Positions 1 to 5,873 of a DNA stretch of 8,162 nucleotides are shown one piece after another. Made by a program: the position numbers and the translations under genes. Below the pieces are notes generated by a model. The model ran no database searches. It saw nothing but the letters and a program-made list of their open reading frames with translations, and had not been told where the DNA came from. Position 1 is the stretch's first letter. Each line of letters opens with the position of its first letter. Source of the DNA: Acidobacteriota bacterium (GTDB taxonomy: Bacteria; Acidobacteriota; Holophagae; Thermotomaculales; Thermotomaculaceae); contig JALWHA010000268.1 of assembly GCA_027038695.1 (NCBI GenBank), positions 1 to 8,162 of the forward strand, read 5' to 3'.

Positions 1-93
1 GGGCATATTGTTGCGATTTAAAAGGATGGAGTTTTTAAAAGAAAATTATGTTTAATTGAAAATTTTTATTTGTATAGCAGGTGATTTTCTGAT

Positions 94-111
94 ATTATGT
101 CATAACATAAT
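94..111. promoter_or_regulatory. 18-bp palindrome, possible operator
   Basis: ATTATGT and ACATAAT form a perfect 7-bp inverted repeat around a CATA centre, about 135 bases before the start of the secreted beta-barrel gene. A run of five T bases covers its right end, but the stem has almost no G or C, so it would be a poor terminator; the length suits a dimeric repressor or activator site. A second, imperfect dyad (ATTCTATTT / AAATGGAAT, 8 of 9 paired) lies at 192-210, closer to the gene. In DNA this AT-rich such dyads also arise by chance. No clear sigma-70 promoter could be picked out in 1-245. Confidence 0.25.
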
Positions 112-245
112 TTTTGCTCACTTTGTGTGAATGGGTAAAAAAAGGCTATTAACCAACTGTTGTATTATTTTTATGTTAGAAAAATTTCAACATTCTATTT
201 TAAATGGAATTTAATAGGTGAAATAATAGAAAATTTGGAGGCAAA

Positions 246-1061
246 ATGAAAAAGAATTTTTATTATTATGGAAGGATAGTTGTAGCATCTTTGTTTGTGT
301 TTTTTATGGTGTCATCGGCATTGGCACAAAATACCGAAGAACTTGCGAAAGAATTGGTTAATCCTGTTTCCTCTTTAATCAGTGTTCCCTTCCAGTTTAA
401 TTATGATTCCAATATTGGGGCAAATGATAAAGGAGAGCGCTTTCTTTTGAATGTTCAACCGGTGTTGCCCTTTTCCTTAAATGAAAACTGGAACTTGATT
501 TCCAGAACTATTGTTCCAGTGATTTCACAGGATGATGTTGTTATTGGCGAGGGAAGCCAGTTCGGTGTTGGGGATATTGTGCAGAGTTTTTTCTTCTCAC
601 CTAAAAAACCTACAAAAAGCGGCTGGATTTGGGGTGCAGGCCCGGTCTTTGTTTTGCCTACTGCAAGCGACCATTTGCTTGGTGCAGACAAGTGGGCTGG
701 TGGGATTACCGGGGTTGTTTTTAAGCAGCAGGGCCCGTGGAGTTACGGAGTGCTTGTAAACCATGTGTGGTCTTTAGCAGGCGACGATAAACGTCCTGAT
801 TACAGTTCCTCGTACATGCAGCCCTTTTTATCATACACAACTGAAACTGCCACAACATTTTCAATAAATACTGAAGCCACTTATGAATGGAAATCAAGCC
901 AATCATCTATCCCTGTAAGTGTTTCAGTGAGCCATATTTTTAGGATAGGAAAGCAACTTGTCAATATAGGCGGCGGCATTCGTTATTGGGCTAAAAGTGC
1001 AGACAACGGCCCTGAAGGCTGGGGCGCAAGGTTTAACATTGTATTGCTTTTCCCGAAATAA
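246..1061 (+). CDS. Secreted outer-membrane beta-barrel protein, 'transporter' (phenol MetA degradation-like) family
   Basis: 271 residues. The N-terminus is a clear Sec signal peptide: a Lys-containing start (MKKN), a hydrophobic core at about residues 11-25, and an Ala-Leu-Ala-Gln cleavage region near residue 27. The mature part is rich in Gly, Ser, Thr and aromatic residues in alternating patterns (for example VPFQFNYDS, LLNVQPVLPF, SFSINTEATYEW-like strands) and ends in a hydrophobic, aromatic strand (FNIVLLFPK), as in outer-membrane barrels. Length and the stretch around SVPFQFNYDSNIG and RTIVPVI recall the family often annotated 'transporter' or, wrongly, 'neuromedin U', related to PF13557. 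The substrate is unknown; 'transporter' is a family label, not a demonstrated role. The start is set by GGAGG at 237-241, four bases before the ATG. It appears monocistronic: no gene follows on this strand for 3.7 kb. I see no obvious terminator directly after it. Confidence 0.85.
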   Translation: MKKNFYYYGRIVVASLFVFFMVSSALAQNTEELAKELVNPVSSLISVPFQFNYDSNIGANDKGERFLLNVQPVLPFSLNENWNLISRTIVPVISQDDVVIGEGSQFGVGDIVQSFFFSPKKPTKSGWIWGAGPVFVLPTASDHLLGADKWAGGITGVVFKQQGPWSYGVLVNHVWSLAGDDKRPDYSSSYMQPFLSYTTETATTFSINTEATYEWKSSQSSIPVSVSVSHIFRIGKQLVNIGGGIRYWAKSADNGPEGWGARFNIVLLFPK

Positions 1062-1072
1062 ACAAAGCATAG

Positions 1073-1210
1073 TATAGGAAGTTATTACAAAAAAAATTTT
1101 GCGAGATAATTTTACATACAGAGCTTTTTAGCCTTGCAAAACAATTTGAGCAATTGAAAGCAAAGGCAAAGGATGTGCCAAAAACCTGTCAGACCCCCTT
1201 GCAACTTTAA
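1073..1210 (+). pseudogene. Possible gene remnant without a start codon
   Basis: A frame stays open for 45 codons between a TAG at 1070 and a TAA at 1208. Its second half reads like real protein (ELFSLAKQFEQLKAKAKDVP, a helix-like Lys/Gln/Glu-rich segment), followed by KTCQTPLQL and the stop. There is no ATG and no ribosome binding site at its beginning, so if it is coding DNA it is the tail of a truncated gene. I do not recognise the protein. The inverted repeat at 1238-1282 lies just downstream, which would fit the end of a decayed insertion sequence. An open frame this short can be chance. Confidence 0.2.
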
Positions 1211-1237
1211 GTTTTTTCATTTGAAGTAATCCCCCAC

Positions 1238-1282
1238 CTGAAACTTACCGACCGAGGTCTCTTTGATGTGGATAAGTTTCGG
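1238..1282. repeat. Hairpin-forming inverted repeat, possible mobile-element end
   Basis: GAAACTTA at 1240-1247 is perfectly complementary to TAAGTTTC at 1273-1280. One wobble pair and one C-G pair extend the stem to 10 bp at 1238-1282. The 25-base loop contains a smaller dyad, GACC-GA-GGTC, at 1250-1259. The surrounding bases, with C-rich tracts at 1194-1198 and 1231-1235, are more structured than the rest of this AT-rich gap. No T tract follows directly, so it is not a typical intrinsic terminator for either strand. It could be the end of a lost insertion element, a small repeated element, or part of an uncharacterised RNA. Confidence 0.3.
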
Positions 1283-1324
1283 TATGTTTAGGTTTTTTAA
1301 GGGTTTAAAATAGGTATAAAAAAA

Positions 1325-1400
<76 letters not shown>

Positions 1401-1418
1401 ACCCGTCAAGCGATATAA

Positions 1419-1446
1419 ATATTATCATAAAGCCTGAAGTTGTCAA
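1419..1446 (-). promoter_or_regulatory. Sigma-70-type promoter of tRNA-Asn
   Basis: On the minus strand a perfect -35 box TTGACA (1441-1446) is followed after 16 bases by the -10 box TAATAT (1419-1424), preceded by a TGn extended -10 (TGA). The predicted start at about 1411-1413 gives a leader of roughly 11-13 bases before the mature tRNA 5' end at 1400, which RNase P would remove. The near-consensus boxes are typical of a stable-RNA gene. The -35 box lies 48 bases past the stop codon of the last gene of the upstream cassette. Confidence 0.8.
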
Positions 1447-1493
1447 CAGGATTTTTTTAAATTTTTAAAAGCTTTTTGTAATTTTTTATAATG

Positions 1494-2393
1494 CTATCTT
1501 TCAGAAAAGAGTGTAGATTCTTTATGTGGCATATCAAATTTTATGCCTTCTACAAGCCCTTCTTTTTTGCATTTTTCTCTTATTTCTTCCCATATTATTT
1601 TAACTTCTGTTATGTCTTTTAAAAATGTTCTTTTAGGTGCTGCATTAAGATTGTTAGTGATATATGGCAGATTTTTTAATTTTAGCCTTTTAAATCCATG
1701 TGGTTCATTTTTGTATACTTTTGCCGGGCTAAAAGAATACATACCTTCAATTGGATTTTCAATAGTTGCCCCAATGTAAAGTCTTAGTTTTAAAGAAAAA
1801 TCTAACGGTTTAGGAAAAGCCATTTTGTAAACAATATCTTTGTAGTTGTCAATGTTATAATTATTTAAAGCATTCGGGTCAGATGGGTCATATTCAATAT
1901 AATCTGAGATTACAAATATTGTATCTAATGCAAAGTATGCATTTGATTTGTCTTTTTGATTAATTGTTGAGCCAAATAATATAATACTGCCAATATTTAA
2001 CCTTGATAAAAATGTTTCTTTTTTTAATTTGGGCTTAAATTGTTTGCATACTAAATACCTAAAATGTTTGCCAAAAACAAAAGGGTCTGTGTTTTGATAA
2101 CTTAATTGATATCCGTCTGATATTGGCATTTTATTAGGTAAATATGGGAAATGCAGCCATTGAGGCATTTCTTTATCATCTTTGTTATCTAATTTTTTAA
2201 CTTTTGATGGCGGTTCCCATTCCCCCCAGAAGGCTAATTTGTCTTTTAATATTTTATTGTTTTGTTTGTAATATCCGTTACAGCATAAAAATTTCCTTTT
2301 ATGTTGCCCTTTATTCCATGACTTGTGGTTTTTCTGTGGGTTGTCAGGTTTGTGCTCTTTGCCCGGATGTGTAAATTGAATTACTTCAAACAA
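1494..2393 (-). CDS. Conserved-looking hypothetical protein with HPG-x-EH and FWGEWEPPS motifs
   Basis: 299 residues, basic, soluble; no signal peptide or membrane segment. Visible motifs in order: THPGKEH at residues 8-14, WNKGQHKRKFL at 26-36, a Cys pair at 37-38, AFWGEWEPPSKV at 54-65, NTDPFVFGKHF at 101-111, and LNIGSIILFGS followed by FALDTIFVIS at 132-163. The last two blocks look like a beta-rich substrate-binding domain. Their layout (DPFxFG, then a G-S-x-I-L-F-G strand, then a hydrophobic FVI strand) loosely recalls PUA/EVE-like folds and 'nucleotide modification associated' (Nmad) proteins, but I recall no exact family name and the function is open. Translation starts at TTG (2393-2391): AGGAGG lies five bases upstream, the HPG motif begins seven residues later, and the first internal Met is only at residue 77. 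The start overlaps the end of the UDG-like gene by 8 nt, so the two are translationally coupled. No clear terminator separates it from tRNA-Asn. Confidence 0.8.
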   Translation of the reverse strand: MFEVIQFTHPGKEHKPDNPQKNHKSWNKGQHKRKFLCCNGYYKQNNKILKDKLAFWGEWEPPSKVKKLDNKDDKEMPQWLHFPYLPNKMPISDGYQLSYQNTDPFVFGKHFRYLVCKQFKPKLKKETFLSRLNIGSIILFGSTINQKDKSNAYFALDTIFVISDYIEYDPSDPNALNNYNIDNYKDIVYKMAFPKPLDFSLKLRLYIGATIENPIEGMYSFSPAKVYKNEPHGFKRLKLKNLPYITNNLNAAPKRTFLKDITEVKIIWEEIREKCKKEGLVEGIKFDMPHKESTLFSER

Positions 2394-3132
2394 TTTTTCC
2401 TCCTATCTTTAGTTTTTGCTCTTTTGAAATAGTATCAAATGGTTTTTGCGCCGCTCTTCCATATACAATTTTTGTTGCTTTGTTATTAAGAATAGTTTCA
2501 TAAAAATAAACATTATAAGGTTGCTTTCTAAGTTCGTTATTTTTCTTTTTAGTAAAGGATATAAGTATACCTTTGGGAGTTAATGATAATGTTTTATGGA
2601 CAATTTCAAAAAGTTTTTTGGGGACAGAAATTAAAATTATGTCAGGGTCTAATTCTTTTATAAGTTTTTGCCATAAAATAAAACCTTCTTCAAATAAATC
2701 TTCTCTATGTTTTTCTTCTAATTTACTCCAAGTTGGGAAAGTAGCGAGAGGAGAGCATATATCTGTGTGCAATGCCCTGTTTGGGTATAAACTTTGATTG
2801 TAAAAAGAGGCGTTTAATCCATTTAAAATTGGTTCAAAACTCTCAAACCATTTCTTAAATGGTTGTTTTTCAAAATATTGGTTTAAACACTCTGTTAAAT
2901 TTGTGCCGTTATATGTGGAAAATCTTTTTAAATTAAAAGGCTCATTTTTGTTTAATTGAAATTCATTGTACGATGGGTTTTTCCCGGCGGTTATAATTTT
3001 AATCTTTGATTTTCCATACTGTTTTAAATCCCCGAAGTAAAGAATAGGGATTGAAGGTGTAACAACATATGCCTTGTTTTTATGTTTTTCAAAGTACTCC
3101 ATTGTTTCCTTTATAAGATTGTTACTAGTCAT
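2386..3132 (-). CDS. Uracil-DNA-glycosylase-like protein (putative)
   Basis: 248 residues, soluble, no signal peptide. Features that suggest the UDG superfamily fold: a hydrophobic strand followed by a tight polar loop, IKIITAGKNPSYNEF at residues 44-58, which resembles the GxNPG/GxNPS catalytic-loop motif of UDG/MUG-type enzymes; ALHTDICSPLATFPTWS at 120-136, placed like the segment that follows in these enzymes; LDPDIILISVPKKLFEIV at 161-178, resembling the 'P-D-I-I-hydrophobic' strand and helix of the core; and a C-terminal KIVYGRAAQKPF at 221-232 where the family usually carries a His-Pro-Ser type leucine loop. That classic HPS motif is absent, so either the assignment is wrong or the enzyme is divergent, possibly with another base specificity. 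Its ATG uses the last base of the preceding stop codon (TAATG) behind a GAGG, and its end overlaps the next gene. The tight coupling to the HPG-motif gene suggests the two products act together. Confidence 0.7.
   Translation of the reverse strand: MTSNNLIKETMEYFEKHKNKAYVVTPSIPILYFGDLKQYGKSKIKIITAGKNPSYNEFQLNKNEPFNLKRFSTYNGTNLTECLNQYFEKQPFKKWFESFEPILNGLNASFYNQSLYPNRALHTDICSPLATFPTWSKLEEKHREDLFEEGFILWQKLIKELDPDIILISVPKKLFEIVHKTLSLTPKGILISFTKKKNNELRKQPYNVYFYETILNNKATKIVYGRAAQKPFDTISKEQKLKIGGKIV
2399..2404 (-). promoter_or_regulatory. Shine-Dalgarno site that decides a TTG start
   Basis: AGGAGG on the minus strand, five bases before the TTG at 2393-2391, lies inside the last codons of the UDG-like gene. 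It is the strongest possible ribosome binding site in the cassette and fixes the TTG start of the 299-residue protein. Confidence 0.75.
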
Positions 3133-3803
3133 TATGATTCCTCACAAATAATTTCATTATTATGCAATAAATAAAAAAATAATCCTTTTCCATAGGTTTC
3201 ACCATCTTCCAAATATATTGTTTCTAACTTAAAATCTTCTGCCAATTTTTCCCACTCAGTCATTTGTTCAGATAAGGTTTCCCCATTTATAAATGGTTCT
3301 CCCTTGATATCTTTTTCCTCAATTTGTTCCAAAAGTTTGTCAACATTTTCTCCGTATAATCCCATAAGTAAAAGAGTTTCGTTTTGAAATAGCCATTCAT
3401 CTAAATTAATTGAGATTAATAGCAGTTTGTTTATATCAAATTCATCTGTTTCAATCTCAAAGCTTCCGAAGTTTCCCTTTGCATAGCTAAAGCTCATTAG
3501 TACATAATCATCCTTAAAATCTTCGGGAGGTTTAGGGAAAATAATTGGGAGGATTTTAATGTCATCTTCATCAAAAGTGTTTTCAATAATTTCCCCGTCT
3601 TCATTTTCTACCACAAAATAAATGGTTTCTGTAAAAGGTGCTTGTATGTGTAATATATCGTCTATTTCAGACCAATCTTGTGCTTCTTCTCCGTCTAATA
3701 TGTCAAACCCTTCGTTTATGCATTGTTCGGCAAGTTTTTTATCTATTGTTCCAATACATAATTCTCCGCCTCTTCCAAAAACATTAATTTTAAAATTACT
3801 CAT
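3132..3803 (-). CDS. Acidic hypothetical protein with N-terminal FGRGGELCIGTI motif
   Basis: 223 residues, rich in Asp and Glu throughout and clearly acidic; no signal peptide or membrane helix. The N-terminus (FKINVFGRGGELCIGTI, residues 4-20) followed by DWSEIDDILHIQA at 43-55 weakly resembles, from memory, small phage and bacterial proteins that begin with a 'G-x-G-G-E-x-x-I-G-x-I' strand pair; this is not a firm family call. A second half with alternating strands (SFSYAKGNFGSFEIETD) and a helical region at about 150-192 (ENVDKLLEQIEEKD, LSEQMTEWEKLAEDF) ends in ETYGKGLFFYLLHNNEIICEES. The start has GGAG eight bases upstream of the ATG. It lies 64 bases after the WD40 gene and its stop overlaps the next ATG by one base. 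The acidity would fit a nucleic-acid mimic, an inhibitor or an antitoxin-like partner of the two downstream proteins, but that is speculation. Confidence 0.75.
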   Translation of the reverse strand: MSNFKINVFGRGGELCIGTIDKKLAEQCINEGFDILDGEEAQDWSEIDDILHIQAPFTETIYFVVENEDGEIIENTFDEDDIKILPIIFPKPPEDFKDDYVLMSFSYAKGNFGSFEIETDEFDINKLLLISINLDEWLFQNETLLLMGLYGENVDKLLEQIEEKDIKGEPFINGETLSEQMTEWEKLAEDFKLETIYLEDGETYGKGLFFYLLHNNEIICEES

Positions 3804-3867
3804 TTTATTGTCTCCTTTGTTCTTTTTTCAAGTGTTTAAAGATTTTTTCCATAAATTTATATATTTA

Positions 3868-4626
3868 TTATTCATAGTCTTCTTCAAATAGGTTTAAGTT
3901 TTCTCTGTACAAAACTTGACGGAAGTATTGTGCGGGATAAAGTTTATTATTTATAACAAAGTTTATGTGTTTTTCACCGTTTTCTGAGCAAGTATAATAG
4001 CCTTTTGCTGTTATTATTACATATTCATTGTCGTCAAAATATACAACTTGCAAAGTCTCTTTCCCTGTTTTTATATTCCAAACTCTAATTGTTCCGTCAT
4101 AACTTCCTGAAATTAAATATTTTCTATTTGGGCTGAAATAAACAGAATAAATGGGTTGTTTTTTATGCCCTTTAAATGTTTTAACACATTTCCCTGATTC
4201 TATATCCCAGAGTTTAATCGCAGTGTCCCAACTTCCAGACACAATATATTTCCCGTTATGATTGAAGGCAATTGAACGCACTTCCCTGTTGTGTCCTTTA
4301 AAAACTTTTTTGCACTTCCCTGATTCAATGTCCCAAAGTCTAATTGTATTGTCGTCGCTTCCCGATGCAATATATTTCCCGTCGGGGCTGAAGGCAACAT
4401 CCAAAACGCTGTCCATATGGCCGATATTTGCCAACACATCTAATTTAAAGTTTTTGTCAGCGCCAAGTTGTTTTAGCACATTTATATACTCCTCATTTCT
4501 GGTTTTCTTATAAGTTGCTAATAAAATGTTTAATATCTCACTGTTCAATTCTTTTTTTAAATTTTCATCAAGTTTTTTTGTTTTGCTATACTTGTCAATT
4601 AGGCTAATTACCTTTTTTATTTCCAT
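3868..4626 (-). CDS. Compact WD40-repeat protein with a caspase-linker-like C-terminus
   Basis: 252 residues. Residues 1-65 are a charged helical segment of unknown type. Three WD40 repeats follow: about 70-110 (FSPDGKYIASGS, then LWDI), 111-152 (FNHNGKYIVSGS, then LWDI) and 153-194 (FSPNRKYLISGS, then VWNI). Their Trp residues at 98, 140 and 183 are spaced 42 and 43 residues. Residues 195-246 (YFDDNEYVIITAKGYYTCS ... LYPAQYFRQVLYRENL) resemble the segment that follows the WD40 propeller in large cyanobacterial, planctomycete and spirochete proteins and there precedes a caspase-like (peptidase C14) domain; no peptidase is present here. Three repeats plus this segment are too few for a usual seven-blade propeller, so the protein may dimerise or be an internally shortened descendant. 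Likely a cytosolic protein-interaction scaffold or sensor. The ATG has AGGAGGG six bases upstream. First gene of the cassette. Confidence 0.85.
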   Translation of the reverse strand: MEIKKVISLIDKYSKTKKLDENLKKELNSEILNILLATYKKTRNEEYINVLKQLGADKNFKLDVLANIGHMDSVLDVAFSPDGKYIASGSDDNTIRLWDIESGKCKKVFKGHNREVRSIAFNHNGKYIVSGSWDTAIKLWDIESGKCVKTFKGHKKQPIYSVYFSPNRKYLISGSYDGTIRVWNIKTGKETLQVVYFDDNEYVIITAKGYYTCSENGEKHINFVINNKLYPAQYFRQVLYRENLNLFEEDYE

Positions 4627-4663
4627 TTATATCCCTCCTAATATCTTTTGTGAACTTAATTTT

Positions 4664-4691
4664 ATTTTATGAGCTATTTTTTTAGCGTCAA
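4664..4691 (-). promoter_or_regulatory. Candidate promoter of the four-gene cassette
   Basis: On the minus strand TTGACG (4686-4691) and TAAAAT (4664-4669) are separated by 16 bases, giving a start near 4657 and a leader of about 30 bases before the WD40 gene. Upstream of the -35 box the minus strand carries several A tracts (within 4692-4736) that would act as an UP element. The spacer contains a small dyad, GCTA-N6-TAGC, at 4673-4686, which could be an operator or chance. Confidence 0.5.
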
Positions 4692-4766
4692 TTTTTTTTT
4701 CACTTATTGCTATTTTTTATTTTTTTTCTTGATTTTTCGGTTTTTCAGTTTTAGATGGATTAAAAC

Positions 4767-4794
4767 TTGATATTTTGCTTTTTAAGGTTAAATT
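4767..4794 (+). promoter_or_regulatory. Weak candidate promoter of amrS
   Basis: TTGATA (4767-4772) and TAAATT (4789-4794) with a 16-base spacer lie before the amrS gene. The predicted start near 4801 would leave a leader of only about 11 bases, barely including the GAGGG ribosome binding site at 4803-4807. The 185-base gap 4627-4811 must hold divergent promoters for amrS and the WD40 cassette, but this one is the weaker call. Confidence 0.3.
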
Positions 4795-4811
4795 AATAGA
4801 TAGAGGGTATT

Positions 4812-5816
4812 ATGAAAGAATCCAAATACTTTGAACAACTTGAAAATCAAGCGGTTAGGTGTACATTGTGTCCTCATTTTTGCGTTATTAACGAGGGGAA
4901 GAGGGGGATTTGTAAAGTTCGTATAAATAAAAATGGCAGACTATATTCGCTTTCTTACGGAAATATTATAGCCATACACATAGACCCTATGGAAAAGAAA
5001 CCGCTTTATCACTTTTTCCCCGCCGCTAGAACGCTTTCTATTGCTACCCCCGGGTGTAATTTTCGTTGCCTTAATTGCCAAAATTATACAATTTCTCAAG
5101 TTAACGAAGATATTTTTGAGTTTACGAGGGAGTTGCCTCCTGAAGAATTGATAAAGATGGCTGTTAGCGAAAATCTAAAGCATATTACTTTTACTTACAC
5201 CGAACCTACAGTTTTTTTTGAATATATGTTAGAAACAGCAAAGAGTGCAAAGAGAGAAGGACTGTTTTGTTCCGTTGTCTCAAATGGGTTTATAAATATT
5301 GAACCTTTGAAAGAGTTGCTCCCTTACATTGATGCCGCTAATATAGATTTGAAATTTAAAGATAATGAACTTTATAGAAAAATAACGGGAGGTTTGGTAG
5401 AGCCTGTTTTAAATACCGTTGGAACACTGTATGACTCCGGTATTGTAACCGAAGTTACCACTTTGATTATCCCGGATTTAAATGACGGAGAAGATTATTT
5501 CAGGGATATGGCGAAAATGCTGCTAAATATTTCAGATGAAATCCCATGGCATTTAAGTGCTTTTTATCCGAGTTTTAAAATGTCAGACTATCCGAGTACT
5601 GTGCCGTCGGTGTTAATTGCTTTCAGAAAAATTGCATTGGAGCTGGGTTGTAAATATGTGTATACGGGAAATATTTTAGACCTTGAGGGGAGCACCACTT
5701 TTTGTCCGAATTGCGGTAAAAAACTTGTAGAAAGACATTATTACAATTTAAGGATTGTTGATTTAGATGGGGATAAGTGTCCTGAGTGCGGCCAGAAGAT
5801 CTACGGCAAATTTTAA
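4812..5816 (+). CDS. amrS: AmmeMemoRadiSam system radical SAM enzyme AmrS
   Basis: 334 residues, the usual length of the family. The radical SAM cluster motif is CNFRCLNC (Cys82, Cys86, Cys89; CxxxCxxC), in the family-typical context TPGCNFRCLNCQNYTISQ, which binds a [4Fe-4S] cluster that cleaves S-adenosylmethionine. An N-terminal Cys group (Cys17, Cys20, Cys24, Cys34) and a C-terminal zinc-ribbon-like pair (CPNC at 298-301, CPEC at 323-326) are present, as is the DPMEKKPLYHFFP segment at 58-70. AmrS is named for genomic association with Memo and AMMECR1 homologues; the reaction of the bacterial enzyme is not established. Neither partner gene is in this window. GAGGG lies four bases before the ATG. 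Transcription converges with groEL and both end at the shared hairpin just downstream. Confidence 0.93.
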   Translation: MKESKYFEQLENQAVRCTLCPHFCVINEGKRGICKVRINKNGRLYSLSYGNIIAIHIDPMEKKPLYHFFPAARTLSIATPGCNFRCLNCQNYTISQVNEDIFEFTRELPPEELIKMAVSENLKHITFTYTEPTVFFEYMLETAKSAKREGLFCSVVSNGFINIEPLKELLPYIDAANIDLKFKDNELYRKITGGLVEPVLNTVGTLYDSGIVTEVTTLIIPDLNDGEDYFRDMAKMLLNISDEIPWHLSAFYPSFKMSDYPSTVPSVLIAFRKIALELGCKYVYTGNILDLEGSTTFCPNCGKKLVERHYYNLRIVDLDGDKCPECGQKIYGKF

Positions 5817-5821
5817 TCATA

Positions 5822-5849
5822 AAAAAAGCCCCGAATTTTCGGGGCTTTT
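5822..5849. terminator. Bidirectional intrinsic terminator between amrS and groEL
   Basis: GCCCCGA (5828-5834) and TCGGGGC (5839-5845) form a 7-bp GC-rich stem with an ATTT loop. An A tract (5821-5827) lies on the left and a T run (5846-5849) on the right, so each strand reads stem then T tract: seven T for minus-strand groEL and four T for plus-strand amrS. It lies 12 bases after the amrS stop and 29 bases after the groEL stop, in the expected place for both. Confidence 0.93.
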
Positions 5850-5873
5850 AAATATGTGTTTTGCTTTACGGAA

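Noticed and set aside
1543..1779. Plus-strand 78-codon open frame inside the HPG-motif gene
   Set aside because: Opposite-strand shadow of the 299-residue gene; no ribosome binding site and no protein-like features of its own.
4200..4420. CRISPR-like regular repeats
   Set aside because: The roughly 126-base periodicity is imperfect and in frame, produced by the WD40 repeats of the encoded protein.
4200..4439. Second minus-strand frame within the WD40 gene
   Set aside because: It follows the WD40 repeats out of frame and mirrors their periodicity; the in-frame WD40 protein explains the sequence.
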